In this document: positions 8,384-17,382 of the stretch, one piece after another
Numbering within the stretch: position 1 is the stretch's first letter
Layout of the letters: each line of letters starts with the position of its first letter
From: JBGAPH01 sp046349955
GTDB lineage: Bacteria; Planctomycetota; Planctomycetia; Pirellulales; JBGAPH01
DNA: 64,000 bases
Direction of reading: 5' to 3'
Assembly: GCA_046349955.1 (NCBI GenBank)
Contig: JAXMBI010000002.1
Location: 1-64,000 of the forward strand
Made by a program: the position numbers and the translations under genes
Notes under the pieces: model-generated
Told to the model about the DNA's origin: nothing
The model's input: only the letters and a program-made list of their open reading frames with translations
Database searches by the model: none

Positions 8384-9733
8384 ATGAAGACCATTCTCTT
8401 CGTTTTGCTCCTTGTCGCCGTGGCTGCCGGATTCGTCTACCGTGCATTCGATTCAGGCGTGCCCGTGGAGGCGGCTCGCGTGTCGAGCGGACTTGTCCAG
8501 GAGTTCGTCGACGAGGAAGGCAAAACGCGCCTGCCCCAGGTTTACTTGATGACGATGCCCTTCGAGGGGCGCATCGAATCGATCGAGTTCGTGGAAGGCG
8601 CCGCGGTCAAGAAAGACCAGGTGGTCGCCCGCGTGGCCCCCTTCGAGCTGAACACCGCCGTGGCGGTGGCGCAGGCCGCAGTGGAGCGGCTCGAAGCCTC
8701 GATTCGCGAGAACGACGACGTGAGCGTCGAACAGACGGGGCTCGCGCAAACACTGAACTTCGTCGACTCCATGGCCCGCACGGTGGAAGCGGCCGCCGCG
8801 CGGGTCACCTCGGGGGAGGCCAAGCTCGACTACGCCAACAAGAATCTCGCCCGCGTGGAATCGCTGCGGCCCGACAACGCCGTGACCCAGGATCAACTCG
8901 AGCAGGCTCGCGTGCAGCAGGTCGAGAGCGAAATCGACTTCCAGCAAGACAAGCTCGTGCTGGCGGCCATGAAGTCGATGCAGGCCGCCACGATCCTCAC
9001 TCCGACCGCGGTGCGGCAATACATCGCCCGCAAAACACTGAGCCGGGACGTGCTCGAAAAAGAGCTTTCCGAGGCCCGCGTGCGGCTCGAGCAAGCGCAA
9101 TACGATCTGGCCCGCGGCGTCTTGCGCAGTCCCCTCGATGGCATCGTGCTCGACGTGCCCGACCGCAACGAGCGCCGCGTGGCGAGCGGAACGGTGTTGC
9201 TCGAGTTGGGGCGGCTCGAAGACTTGGAAGTCGAGGCTGAAATCCTCAGTCAAGACGTCGTCCGCGTGAAGCCCGGGCAGCCTGCCGAGATCTACGGTCC
9301 GGCCATCGGCCCCCAGCCAGCGCGCGGCATCGTCGAACGCATCTACCCGGCCGGGTTCACCAAAACCAGCTCGCTGGGAGTCGAACAGCAACGGGTCAAG
9401 GTCGTGCTGCGGATTTACGAGGGAGAATTGCCAAGGCTGCTCGCAGACCAAGGGCTAGGAGTCGACTATCGGGTGCAAGTCCGCGTGATCACCGCTGAGA
9501 AGCCGCGCGCGCAACGGATTCCGCGCTCGGCCCTGTTTCGCGGCGAGCAATCGCGGTGGTCGGTCTTCGCGGTCCGAGACGGCCGCGCGGAGTTGCAGTC
9601 GGTGGAAGTTGGGCTGATGAACGATGATTGGGTCGAAATCGTCGGCGGGTTAGCGGACGGTGAGCTCGTCGTGCTCGCGCCCGAAACGAACCTCGCCGTC
9701 GGCGTCAAGGTGCTGCCGCAACTGAAAACCTGA
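8384..9733 (+). CDS. HlyD/RND-type efflux periplasmic adaptor (membrane fusion protein)
   Basis: 449 residues from ATG 8384, which opens directly with an uncleaved signal-anchor (MKTILFVLLLVAVAAGFVYR). Then comes a lipoyl/barrel-sandwich half-motif (FEGRIESIEFVEGAAVKKDQ), a long coiled-coil hairpin (~85-245, rich in Ala/Glu/Gln), the second lipoyl half (GVLRSPLDGIVLDVP) and a beta-barrel/MPD region. This is the adaptor that bridges an inner-membrane ABC or RND pump to an outer-membrane channel. No pump or TolC-like gene is next to it, so its partner is unknown. The palindrome just upstream may control it. Confidence 0.85.
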   Translation: MKTILFVLLLVAVAAGFVYRAFDSGVPVEAARVSSGLVQEFVDEEGKTRLPQVYLMTMPFEGRIESIEFVEGAAVKKDQVVARVAPFELNTAVAVAQAAVERLEASIRENDDVSVEQTGLAQTLNFVDSMARTVEAAAARVTSGEAKLDYANKNLARVESLRPDNAVTQDQLEQARVQQVESEIDFQQDKLVLAAMKSMQAATILTPTAVRQYIARKTLSRDVLEKELSEARVRLEQAQYDLARGVLRSPLDGIVLDVPDRNERRVASGTVLLELGRLEDLEVEAEILSQDVVRVKPGQPAEIYGPAIGPQPARGIVERIYPAGFTKTSSLGVEQQRVKVVLRIYEGELPRLLADQGLGVDYRVQVRVITAEKPRAQRIPRSALFRGEQSRWSVFAVRDGRAELQSVEVGLMNDDWVEIVGGLADGELVVLAPETNLAVGVKVLPQLKT

Positions 9734-9913
9734 GTTGATGCGGGCTCGACCGCGGCCGCGTCGACTCGCTCCGCAGCCCAGATTGTTGACCCTGCGGACA
9801 TTAACGATTACGCTAGAGTTACGGAACAAGGGGGTTTCGTTTGGCTGCTCGCAGGCGGCCGAACCGCATGCTGGGGCTCTCCTCGCGCACTTGTTGGCCC
9901 CAGGACTCCTCCC

Positions 9914-11395
9914 ATGTCGAATGCCACGCTGGGCGGTTTCGTTTGCAAAACGCTCCTTCTCGTTGCGCTGGTGGGCGCGATCGCCGGTCCAGCGCAAGTC
10001 CTGGCCGATCCGGCGCTAACGACTGTGACCGTGGCCACGGGGCTGGAAACGCCCGTCTATGTGACGGCGGCCCCAGGGGACGCCAGCCGCGTGTTCGTCG
10101 TCGAGCGCTCGGGCGCTATTCGGGTCGTTGACCTCGCCACGGGAAAGGTTCAGCCGGAGCCCTTTCTAAAATACACGGACCTTTCGACGGACACGGAGCA
10201 GGGACTCTTGGGGCTGGCATTCAGCCCCAACTACGCCCAGAACGGGCTGTTCTACACCTACCGCTCGAACGCCAAGGGCGACATTGTGGTCGAAGGCCTC
10301 CAGGTGTCCGCGGATCCGAACGTAGCCGATGCGACCTCGGCGAACGTGATCTTCACCGAGCCGCACGAGCAGGTGTACCACTACGGCGGTTGGTTGGGCT
10401 TCGGTCCCAAAGACGGCGACCTCTACATCTCGATCGGCGACGACGGCGGTCTTACGAACGCGCAGAATCCTAACGCCCTCTACGGCAAGATCCTGCGGAT
10501 CGACGTCAATTCCGACGCCTTTCCCGATGACCCGACGAGGAACTATGCAATTCCGCCGACGAACCCCTTTGCGGGCGGCGGCGGCGGCGCGGGAGAAGTG
10601 TTCGCCTATGGGCTGCGGAACCCGTGGCGAGCCGGATTCGATAGCCTGACCGGCGACCTCTACTTGGGAGACGTCGGAGAAAACAGCATCGAGGAGGTCG
10701 ATTTCATTCCTGGCGCTTCGGGCGGAGGACAGAATTTCGGTTGGAATATTCTCGAGGGGGATCAGCCCACCGGAATCGGCGACCCCACGGGCCTGAATCT
10801 CACGGGGCCCATTCACCAATACACGCATGCCATCGGCAGCGCGGTCTCCGGCGGCGACGTGTTTCGCGGCGACAGCATCGCCGGCCTGCAGGGCACCTAC
10901 TTCTTCGGCGATTTCATCAGCGGCAAGCTGTGGTCGATGCGCGTCGTCGACGGTCAGGTCACCGAATTCGAAGACCGCACCGCGGAACTTCAGCCGGCGG
11001 GATCAGCCATTTTGAACCCCGCAGGGTTTGGCCAGGACGCTCTGGGACGGATCTATGTGGCCGACTTTTCGAGCGGTTCGATCCTGCGGCTCGAAGCGGT
11101 GCCGGCGGCGGCCGATCCCAATCGAGACGGCGTGGTCGACCTCAGCGATTTCGGCATCCTCAAGGCCAACTTTGGTTCTGGCTCGACCTGGGCCCAAGGG
11201 GACTTCAACGGGGACGGCAAGGTCGATCTGACCGACTTCGGCGTTCTCAAAGCCAACTTCGGCAAGGACTCTGGCAGCGCTCCGGCCGCTGCGGCGGTTC
11301 CCGAACCGAGCGCGATGCTGCTGGCCTGTTTGGCAGCCGCAGGTCTGTGCCTGGTGCGCTGCGTCAACGATGGAAAGGGACCACCAGCGTCCTAA
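9914..11395 (+). CDS. Secreted PQQ-type sugar dehydrogenase (GSDH domain) with dockerin and PEP-CTERM anchor
   Basis: 493 residues. Signal peptide ~1-31 (ends AQVLA). A soluble glucose/sorbosone dehydrogenase six-bladed propeller (~35-390) contains the family landmarks LGLAFSPNYAQNGLFY, SIGDDGG, ILRIDVN, YGLRNPWR and LGDVGENSIEEVDF. Two dockerin-like calcium loops follow (DPNRDGVVDLSDFGILKANF and DFNGDGKVDLTDFGVLKANF, ~401-450). The C-terminus has the PEP-CTERM signal: VPEPS (~462), a hydrophobic helix, then Arg. Inferred role: calcium/PQQ-dependent oxidation of sugars outside the cytoplasm, with the protein sorted by an exosortase system. No exosortase gene is in the window. A cohesin partner is also not seen. 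Confidence 0.88.
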   Translation: MSNATLGGFVCKTLLLVALVGAIAGPAQVLADPALTTVTVATGLETPVYVTAAPGDASRVFVVERSGAIRVVDLATGKVQPEPFLKYTDLSTDTEQGLLGLAFSPNYAQNGLFYTYRSNAKGDIVVEGLQVSADPNVADATSANVIFTEPHEQVYHYGGWLGFGPKDGDLYISIGDDGGLTNAQNPNALYGKILRIDVNSDAFPDDPTRNYAIPPTNPFAGGGGGAGEVFAYGLRNPWRAGFDSLTGDLYLGDVGENSIEEVDFIPGASGGGQNFGWNILEGDQPTGIGDPTGLNLTGPIHQYTHAIGSAVSGGDVFRGDSIAGLQGTYFFGDFISGKLWSMRVVDGQVTEFEDRTAELQPAGSAILNPAGFGQDALGRIYVADFSSGSILRLEAVPAAADPNRDGVVDLSDFGILKANFGSGSTWAQGDFNGDGKVDLTDFGVLKANFGKDSGSAPAAAAVPEPSAMLLACLAAAGLCLVRCVNDGKGPPAS

Positions 11396-11425
11396 CCAGA
11401 GAACCCGGGGGCGGGCCTTGGCGCC

Positions 11426-12376
11426 CTACCCCTGTTGCCCCGCCAGCGCCAGCCCCTGGGTAATGCGTTCGCGCGCGGCGGCGATGTTGATGCGCGTCGC
11501 CACGTGGACGTTGGGACGCCACTGAGGAATCGGCCGGCGGTCGAAGATCGTAGCGCCGATCGTGAGTTCCCCTTCGACCTCCACGTCGCAGCCGAAAGCG
11601 TGCGTTTCGACCAGTTCCGGATCGGCCGCCACGGCCATCGTCACGGCGTCGTGCAGGTAGATCCCCTCGAGTCCGAGCTCCTGGCGATAGGAGCGGAACG
11701 CGAACGGCAGCAACTTGCGCAGCAGCTTGCCCGCCTTGGTCGACTCGCTGGGCAACTGGTCGAGCAGATCGAACCGCATCACCACCTGGCTGGTGACGTC
11801 GAGCGGCACGAGCGTCTTCGTGATCGGCAACCGAAACACCGCGCGGGCGGAGTCGGGGTCGCAGAAAACGTTGAACTCGGCGGCGGGCGTCACATTGCCC
11901 GGCCCGCCGACCGCGCCCCCCATGATCACCAGTTGGCCGATCAGGGCCGGCAGCGTGGGATCGCGCTGGCAGGCGCGGGCGATGTTGGTCAGCGGCCCCA
12001 GGGCGACGATCGTCACCTCCTCCGGCGCGGCCCGCACCTCGTCGCAGATCACCTTCTCGGCCGGGTGCTTCTGGTGCAGTTCGGCCACGGCGAAGTTGTT
12101 GTTGCCCAGGCCGTCGGAGCCGAACAGGTGCCGGTTGTTGGCGGGCTGCTCGCTGTCGGCCGCGGCAGCCCCCACGCGCGGCAGCCGTGGAGGATCGAGC
12201 TGCTCGAGGATCGCCTGGACGTTGCGGGTGGCTTGCTCCGGGGGCACGCTGCCTCCGGTGGCCGTAATCGCCACGACCTCGATCCGCGGATCGAACAGCG
12301 CCAGGCACATCGCCACGGCGTCGTCGATGCCGGGGTCGACATCGAGGATGACTTTTTTCGCCTTCATCCCACGCAT
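11426..12376 (-). CDS. Inosine/uridine-preferring nucleoside hydrolase
   Basis: 316 residues of the IunH fold. The N-terminal calcium-binding signature DVDPGIDDAVA (~10-20) is intact; ATGGSVPPEQATRN, VALGPLTNIA, IMGGA and FNVFCDPDSA follow in the usual order, and the late Asp in YLHDAVTMA supplies a further metal ligand. The enzyme hydrolyses the N-glycosidic bond of ribonucleosides, releasing ribose and base for salvage. Substrate preference (purine or pyrimidine) cannot be read. A second ATG three codons in (MKAKK) is a possible start. It is a single gene, convergent with the sugar dehydrogenase. Confidence 0.9.
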   Translation of the reverse strand: MRGMKAKKVILDVDPGIDDAVAMCLALFDPRIEVVAITATGGSVPPEQATRNVQAILEQLDPPRLPRVGAAAADSEQPANNRHLFGSDGLGNNNFAVAELHQKHPAEKVICDEVRAAPEEVTIVALGPLTNIARACQRDPTLPALIGQLVIMGGAVGGPGNVTPAAEFNVFCDPDSARAVFRLPITKTLVPLDVTSQVVMRFDLLDQLPSESTKAGKLLRKLLPFAFRSYRQELGLEGIYLHDAVTMAVAADPELVETHAFGCDVEVEGELTIGATIFDRRPIPQWRPNVHVATRINIAAARERITQGLALAGQQG

Positions 12377-12569
12377 CCCATCCCGCCAACAGAACTTGCA
12401 TCCAATTCGCCCGCGATTCTAAAGGGCCCGCCAGCATGCGGCAAGGGCGCGGACGACCGGGCCGCCGGCACGCCTAGGGAAACCCGCGAATGACCTTGGT
12501 GCTATCGGGAGGCAGTCCTATACTCCGCGCTCACGCTCTTGACATCTGCCGCCGCAGCCGAGGATTTGC

Positions 12570-13616
12570 ATGCACCTGGCCGTCTTTCTGCCGAATTGGG
12601 TCGGCGACGTCGTGATGGCCACGCCTGCCTTGCGTGCGCTCCGAGCCGCGCATCCCGACGCGCGGATCACCGGCGTGCTGCGCCCCTACGTGGCGGAAGT
12701 GCTCGAAGGCACGGCCTTTCTCGACCGCACCGTGTGCTACGATCCCAAGTCGCGCTCCCGCGAACAGCGGAGTTGGGCCGTCGTTCGCGAGCTCCGCAAG
12801 TCATCCATCGACACGGCGATCTTGCTGACCAATGGATTCCGCACTGCCGCCATGGCCTGGGCGGCGGGCGCCAAGCGGCGGGTAGGCTACAAACTGCACT
12901 ACCGAAGCTGGTTGCTCACCGACCCCGTGCCGGCGCCTCACGACGTGAACCGCCGCCTGGCGCTGCCGGCTCTCGATGCATATCTGCAACTGGTCCGGCA
13001 GGTGGGCGGCGGCCCCGAGTCGCCCCGGCTCGAATTGGCCACGACCGACGTCAACGAGCGGGCAGCCGACGAGGTGCTGCGCGGATTCGGCTGGCGCGAA
13101 CGGGAACCGTTTGCGGTGCTCAATCCCGGCGGCGCTTTCGGTCCCGCCAAGCTCTGGCCCGTCGAACACTTTGCGATCCTCGCTCGACGGCTGGCCGACG
13201 AGCGGCGGCTGAATGTCCTGGTTCACTGCGGCCCGAACGAGCGCGAACTGGCGCGGCGCATCGTGCGGATCGCAGAGCGGCCGCGGGTCGTGAGCCTGGC
13301 CGACGCGCAACTGGGCCTGGGGCTGAGCAAAGCCCTCGTGCGGCGCAGTCATCTTCTCGTCACCACCGACAGCGGCGTGCGCTTTTTCGGCGCGGCCTTC
13401 GGCGTGCCGGTGGTGAGCTTGTTCGGACCGACCGACGCCTCCTGGAGCGCCATTCACTATGCGGGCGAAACGTGCTTGCAGAAGTCGGTGCCCTGTGGGC
13501 CCTGCCGACAGCGCGAGTGCCCGCTCGAGCATCACCGCTGCATGCGCGATCTGGTGCCGGAAGAAGTCTGGCAGGCATGCCGGCGGTCGCTGTCCGTGGC
13601 GGCGCAAGCGGCCTAG
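12570..13616 (+). CDS. waaF: Lipopolysaccharide heptosyltransferase II-like glycosyltransferase (GT9)
   Basis: 348 residues, start ATG after GAGGA. N-terminal LPNWVGDVVMATPALRALR (~7-25) is the GT9 phosphate-loop region. AVLNPGGAFGPAKLWP (~185-200) and TTDSGVRFFGAAFGVPVVSLFGPTD (~265-290) form the ADP-heptose site, with the DSG in place. The tail has the cysteine cluster CGPCRQRECPLEHHRCM, typical of RfaF-type enzymes. Role: adding a heptose to the inner core of lipopolysaccharide at the inner membrane. It suggests this planctomycete makes LPS-like glycans. No other LPS genes are adjacent. Confidence 0.85.
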   Translation: MHLAVFLPNWVGDVVMATPALRALRAAHPDARITGVLRPYVAEVLEGTAFLDRTVCYDPKSRSREQRSWAVVRELRKSSIDTAILLTNGFRTAAMAWAAGAKRRVGYKLHYRSWLLTDPVPAPHDVNRRLALPALDAYLQLVRQVGGGPESPRLELATTDVNERAADEVLRGFGWREREPFAVLNPGGAFGPAKLWPVEHFAILARRLADERRLNVLVHCGPNERELARRIVRIAERPRVVSLADAQLGLGLSKALVRRSHLLVTTDSGVRFFGAAFGVPVVSLFGPTDASWSAIHYAGETCLQKSVPCGPCRQRECPLEHHRCMRDLVPEEVWQACRRSLSVAAQAA

Positions 13617-13631
13617 CACTCTGCCACCGCT

Positions 13632-13790
13632 CGTTTTTCGGGTTGTGCCAAACGCTGCGCAGCAAGGGGCGCGAGCGGCGTTGGGCGCCGCAACCGCGAA
13701 TGCTGCCCCAACGGTGCAGGGTTCGTCGGCAAATTGCCCAAGGAATGCGACTCTTCCTTCCTTGCTTGCGCTAACTGGCGCTCTCGGATT
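13632..13790 (+). repeat. Palindromic MITE-like element, copy A (degenerate)
   Basis: It starts at TTTTCGGGTTGTGCC and includes CGCTGCGCAGCAAGGGGCG, a variable GC-rich middle with GTGCAGGGTTCG, and CTTCCTTGCTTGCGCTAAC. This is the same order as the better copies at 15130-15326 and 45661-45868, but with more mismatches. No transposase is encoded. Confidence 0.6.
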
Positions 13791-13819
13791 GTTATGCGAG
13801 GCGCCTGACCCTCCGCTCG

Positions 13820-15013
13820 CTAATCGCGCACTTGCTGCAGCAGGAACACTCCCCGCTTGTTCGCCGTCACGATGTCGGGTAGGCCGTCGGCGTTGACGTC
13901 GGCGATGGCGAACTGGGTGCCGACGCCGCTCTGGCGGTCGGCCACATGCAGCTTCCACTGGGCCTTGCCGTCTTTACGCGAGAGCTCGTACCAGTGCACC
14001 ACCGGCGGGTCGGCCGGGTTGGCGTCGCCGCTCGGGCCATGGGCCCACCAGCGCTTGCCGGTCACCAGGTCGGGCAGGCCGTCCTGGTTGATGTCGACCA
14101 GGTGGAGCGAGTGCGTTTGCGAGAGGCTGTTGTCGATCTCGTGCGTCTTCCAGCCCTGGGGCGTCTGCTCGTGCCACCACACGCCGATCTGATGGGCGGC
14201 CGTGCTGGCCACGTCGTTGTCGCCGTCGCCGTCGAAATCGAACACGAACATGTCGGCGCAGTCCTCGCCGAAGGGGGCTTCGTGGAACTTCCACTCGGCG
14301 TCGACGCCCGTCGGCGGGGCCTCCCACCAGCCGAACTTGACGAGCACGTCGTTGCGGCCGTCGTTGTTCACATCCCCCACGCCCAAGCCATGCGAAAAGC
14401 GCTGCGCGCCCGGCGCGTTCTTGGCCGAGATGGCCGAGATCACCCAGGGCTGCTGGCCATCGGGGCCGCGGCGGATGAGGCCCATCTGCCGCAGCGGGCC
14501 GTCGACGTCCTCGGGGTTGGGCGAGAACCCGCACACGAGCTCCTTGCGGCCGTCGCCATCGACATCGGTATAGGCGGGGCTCTCGTTGTTGGTCACGCGC
14601 GTGGCCATGTGCCGCTTCCACGGGCCGCCGGCCGCGCCCGGGTTCTCGAACCACCAGGTTTGCTGGCCCGGGAAGTCGATGACCAGCAGATCGGGCCGCC
14701 CATCTTCGTTGACGTCTTCGGCCCAGTTGGCGAAGGAGTTGCTGTAGTTGTGCGGATCGTACTCGAGCGGCTTGCCAGGCTCGACGATCGTGTGCATCTT
14801 CCACGAGGGCGCCTCGTACCAGACAGGCCCGGCCGCGATGTCGAGCTTGCCGTCGCCGTTGAAATCGGCGACCGCCACGCCTTCCGAGCGGAACTTGTTG
14901 TCGAGCTCGGTTCGCTCGAAGCGAATCTTGGCCCCGTCTTCGGCCTGCGACACGCCGGCAGGCAAGGCGACCAACAAGGCAGGCAGCAAGGCCGACAGCA
15001 GGCGGCAACGCAT
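13820..15013 (-). CDS. Secreted FG-GAP/VCBS-repeat beta-propeller protein
   Basis: 397 residues with a signal peptide (~1-24, ending SQA). At least six repeats carry the calcium-binding Dx-D/N-x-D-G pattern of FG-GAP/VCBS blades: VADFNGDGKLDIAAG, DVNEDGRPDLLV, DVDGDGRKELVCG, DVNNDGRNDVLVKFG, DFDGDGDNDVAS, DINQDGLPDLVTG and DVNADGLPDIVTA. This predicts a seven-bladed propeller that is exported. Such proteins are abundant in planctomycetes. Ligand and function are unknown; no enzyme motif is visible. Flanked on both sides by the palindromic element family. Confidence 0.85.
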   Translation of the reverse strand: MRCRLLSALLPALLVALPAGVSQAEDGAKIRFERTELDNKFRSEGVAVADFNGDGKLDIAAGPVWYEAPSWKMHTIVEPGKPLEYDPHNYSNSFANWAEDVNEDGRPDLLVIDFPGQQTWWFENPGAAGGPWKRHMATRVTNNESPAYTDVDGDGRKELVCGFSPNPEDVDGPLRQMGLIRRGPDGQQPWVISAISAKNAPGAQRFSHGLGVGDVNNDGRNDVLVKFGWWEAPPTGVDAEWKFHEAPFGEDCADMFVFDFDGDGDNDVASTAAHQIGVWWHEQTPQGWKTHEIDNSLSQTHSLHLVDINQDGLPDLVTGKRWWAHGPSGDANPADPPVVHWYELSRKDGKAQWKLHVADRQSGVGTQFAIADVNADGLPDIVTANKRGVFLLQQVRD

Positions 15014-15129
15014 GGCAACGAACTCCGGCGGGAGGGATGCGGTTGGGAGGCGAGGCCGCGGACCGGCCAGCGTCGATCTAGTGTACTGCGCGGCGGACGA
15101 CCGGGAAATCGACCGGCCAGGCGGCTAGA

Positions 15130-15326
15130 GTGCTTCGTCACAGCCAAAAAGTTCGAGTTGCCCTCTGATACTAGCCCGCAGCGCGAGCAAGGGAGAGCCA
15201 CGTTTCCCTGGTGAACCTCGCGGACCCCTGCACGGGCCGGGCAGCATTTTCGGCCAGCGCGCCCGTCGGGCGCTTTCGTCCCTTGCTTGCGCTGCGGGCT
15301 AATGTGGCACAACCCGAACAACGAGT
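15130..15326 (-). repeat. Palindromic MITE-like element, copy B (inverted relative to copy D)
   Basis: Left part AGTTCGAGTTGCCC then ACTAGCCCGCAGCGCGAGC; right part GTCCCTTGCTTGCGCTGCGG then GGCACAACCCGAAC. The two ends are inverted copies of each other, and the middle (cggacccctgcacggg, cagcatttt) matches the reverse complement of the copy at 45661-45868. It fills most of the gap between the FG-GAP and HemL-like genes. Confidence 0.75.
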
Positions 15327-15334
15327 GGAGGCGG

Positions 15335-16699
15335 CTAGATCTCCCCCTCGGCCCTCAACTCGCGCAGCGTCGCCCGCAAGCCTTCGGCGGTTCGCACGAG
15401 GTCGTCTTCGGTGTGGGCGGCCGAGGTCGGCCCGCCGGGCCAGGAGAAGAGCTCCACGCCGTGGTTCAGCATCGCCAGCCGCAGCTTCGTTCCGAGGCTG
15501 GCCGGGGGCGAGGCCTTGAGCTGCTGCCAGGCGCCGCGGCCGGCCTCGATGTCGGCCGCCGTGAGCGCTTCGCCTGGCGGGTTGAAGTAGAAGTGGAACC
15601 CCGAGAACGTGCCGTACACGGCCCACGGTACGTCTTCGTCGCGGAGCACGCGGTTGAGCGCTTCGCGCAACCGGCCGCCGTATTCGTTGGCCCGCTGGCA
15701 GGCGTCGGTGTCGCGCACGAGTTCGAGCATGGCGATGCCGGCGGCGGCCGAGAGGGGGTTGGCGTTGTAGGTGCCGTGGTGCGGCACCTTGGCACGGCCT
15801 GAGCCCGTTTCGTCGAAGGCGATCAGTTCGAGCACTTCCTTGCGCCCCACAATCGCGCCCCCTGGCAAACCGCCCGCCACAATCTTGGCGAGCGTGGTCA
15901 GATCGGGCCGGATACCGAACTGGGCCTGAGCGCCCCCTGGCGAAACGCGGAAGCCGGTGATCACTTCGTCGAACACGAACAGCACGCCATGCCGGGCGGT
16001 GATCTCGCGGAGCGCGTGCAGGTAGGCCGGGTCGAGCGGCACTTTGCCCCAACTTGCCCCCGTGGGTTCGAGGATCACCGCCGCCACGTCGCCACGTCCC
16101 AGCAATTCATCGGCTGCGACGGCGTCTCCCGGCGGCGCCAGCACCACCTGATCGGCCAATTCGCGCAGCACGCCGGGCGACGGCGAACCGTCGAAGTTGC
16201 CGGAAACTCCGAAGGCCGCATGATCGTGCCAGCCATGGAAGTGGCCCAGCAGCCGCATGATCTTTGGCCGGCCGGTGAAAGCCCGCGCGAGGCGCAGGGC
16301 CAAGAGCGTGGCCTCGGTGCCGGAACTGGTGAACCGCACCCGCTCGGCCGAAGGCACAAGCTGTTGCACCAGTTCCCCCCAGCGGACCTCGAGCTCATGG
16401 CAAGCGCCGTAATGCGTGCCCAGGGCGACCTGTTTCTGCACCGCCGCGACGATCGCCGGCGGGCTGTGCCCCAAGAGGAGCGCGCCGTGGCCGCCCGAAT
16501 AGTCGACGTACTCGTGGCCATCGAGATCCCACTTGCGCGAACCCTGAGCCCGCGCCATGTAAAGCGGGTAGGGGCTGAGCCGCCGGGCGTCGTGCGTGAT
16601 GCCGCTGGGAAACACACTGCGGGCACGCTCGGCCCAGCGGCGCGACTCCGGCGTACGCCGCAAATACTCCCGCACGATCGGGGAATCGGAGAAGGTCAT
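15335..16699 (-). CDS. Class III aminotransferase, glutamate-1-semialdehyde aminomutase-like
   Basis: 454 residues from ATG 16699 (a TTG at 16738 would add 13 unconserved residues). Fold-type I PLP enzyme: SSGTEATLLALRLAR phosphate-binding turn, HGWHD, FDEVITGFR with the Asp that holds the pyridine nitrogen, and the Schiff-base Lys in TLAKIVAGGLPGGA. The overall length and the GGHGALLLGH start are GSAM-like (HemL). The protein may act on another amino compound, since several paralogues of HemL exist and no haem genes are nearby. I therefore give no gene symbol. The C-terminal SWPGGPTSAAHTEDD is also GSAM-like. Confidence 0.8.
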   Translation of the reverse strand: MTFSDSPIVREYLRRTPESRRWAERARSVFPSGITHDARRLSPYPLYMARAQGSRKWDLDGHEYVDYSGGHGALLLGHSPPAIVAAVQKQVALGTHYGACHELEVRWGELVQQLVPSAERVRFTSSGTEATLLALRLARAFTGRPKIMRLLGHFHGWHDHAAFGVSGNFDGSPSPGVLRELADQVVLAPPGDAVAADELLGRGDVAAVILEPTGASWGKVPLDPAYLHALREITARHGVLFVFDEVITGFRVSPGGAQAQFGIRPDLTTLAKIVAGGLPGGAIVGRKEVLELIAFDETGSGRAKVPHHGTYNANPLSAAAGIAMLELVRDTDACQRANEYGGRLREALNRVLRDEDVPWAVYGTFSGFHFYFNPPGEALTAADIEAGRGAWQQLKASPPASLGTKLRLAMLNHGVELFSWPGGPTSAAHTEDDLVRTAEGLRATLRELRAEGEI

Positions 16700-16793
16700 T
16701 GGAGCACGCTCGGAGGACGGAGAGTGGTGAACGCGCAAAAACTGGGGGCTCGCCTTGCGGCTCGACCCCAGCCACCCGGTCGCCTGACTTCGG

Positions 16794-16919
16794 CTAGCGC
16801 CAAGCCAACCAGACGAGCGCGACGATCCACAGCGCCACCAGCACGGCCATGGTGGCCAACAGCCAGGGGCGCTTGCGCGGCGGATCGACCCGCGGCCGCG
16901 GGGGCGCCGCGCTGCTCAT
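16794..16919 (-). CDS. 41-residue single-helix membrane microprotein
   Basis: Starts at ATG 16919, overlapping the TGA of the upstream Minf_1886-type gene in an ATGA (four-base overlap), and stops at TAG 16794. Translation begins MSSAAPPRPRVDPPRKRP and continues into one hydrophobic helix (roughly WLLATMAVLVALWIVALVW), ending AWR. The Pro/Arg-rich N-terminus followed by a transmembrane segment suggests a cytoplasmic-tail membrane microprotein translated by coupling. Function unknown. It is too short for usual gene finders, and the evidence is the overlap plus the clean helix. Confidence 0.6.
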   Translation of the reverse strand: MSSAAPPRPRVDPPRKRPWLLATMAVLVALWIVALVWLAWR

Positions 16920-17350
16920 GATTCTTGGGCCGTGATCTGGAACGCGCCGGTCAGGCCTTCGTCGAAGTCGAACACGTCGTCGAAGTCGGCCCGCTTGTCG
17001 TCCTTGGTCTTCTTCATCTGCCCGATCTTGATCAGGTTGAACACGATCTCGCCAAAGTCGCCCGTGTTCGTCACGCCCCAGTTGTTGAACACGGTCTTGG
17101 CCAGATAGCCGTATTGCTCGAGGGCATAGAGCCGGATCGCCTCGCAGAGCTCCTGCCCGGTGAGATGCCGCTCGGCGCCCTGCTTGGGCTTGCGGGGCTT
17201 CTTGCCTTCCTCGGGCGTCTTGGCGGCGGCCCCCAGGCCCAGGTTCTCGTGCGCGTACTTGAGCGCCTCGAACACGAACACATAGGCGTCGAGCTTGTAG
17301 CGATTGTCCTGCCGCAACAGATCGGCCAGTGGGTGCGAAGGGTCGAGCAT
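16916..17350 (-). CDS. Minf_1886-type conserved protein restricted to Planctomycetes/Verrucomicrobia
   Basis: 144 residues. The N-terminal helix has RYKLDAYVFVFEALKYA (~17-33), then a Lys/Pro-rich loop, HLTGQELCEAIRLYALEQYG (~62-81), and NNWGVTNTGDFGEIVFNLI (~88-106) before an acidic tail with DFDDVFDFDEGL. This motif order matches the short family described in planctomycete and verrucomicrobial genomes under the Minf_1886 name; no function is known to me. It lies 32 bases downstream of the RicT-like gene and is coupled to the microprotein, so the three probably form one transcript. Confidence 0.8.
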   Translation of the reverse strand: MLDPSHPLADLLRQDNRYKLDAYVFVFEALKYAHENLGLGAAAKTPEEGKKPRKPKQGAERHLTGQELCEAIRLYALEQYGYLAKTVFNNWGVTNTGDFGEIVFNLIKIGQMKKTKDDKRADFDDVFDFDEGLTGAFQITAQES

Positions 17351-17382
17351 GGGTCTTGGCGAGCGAGGTCGAGGGGAGGCGG

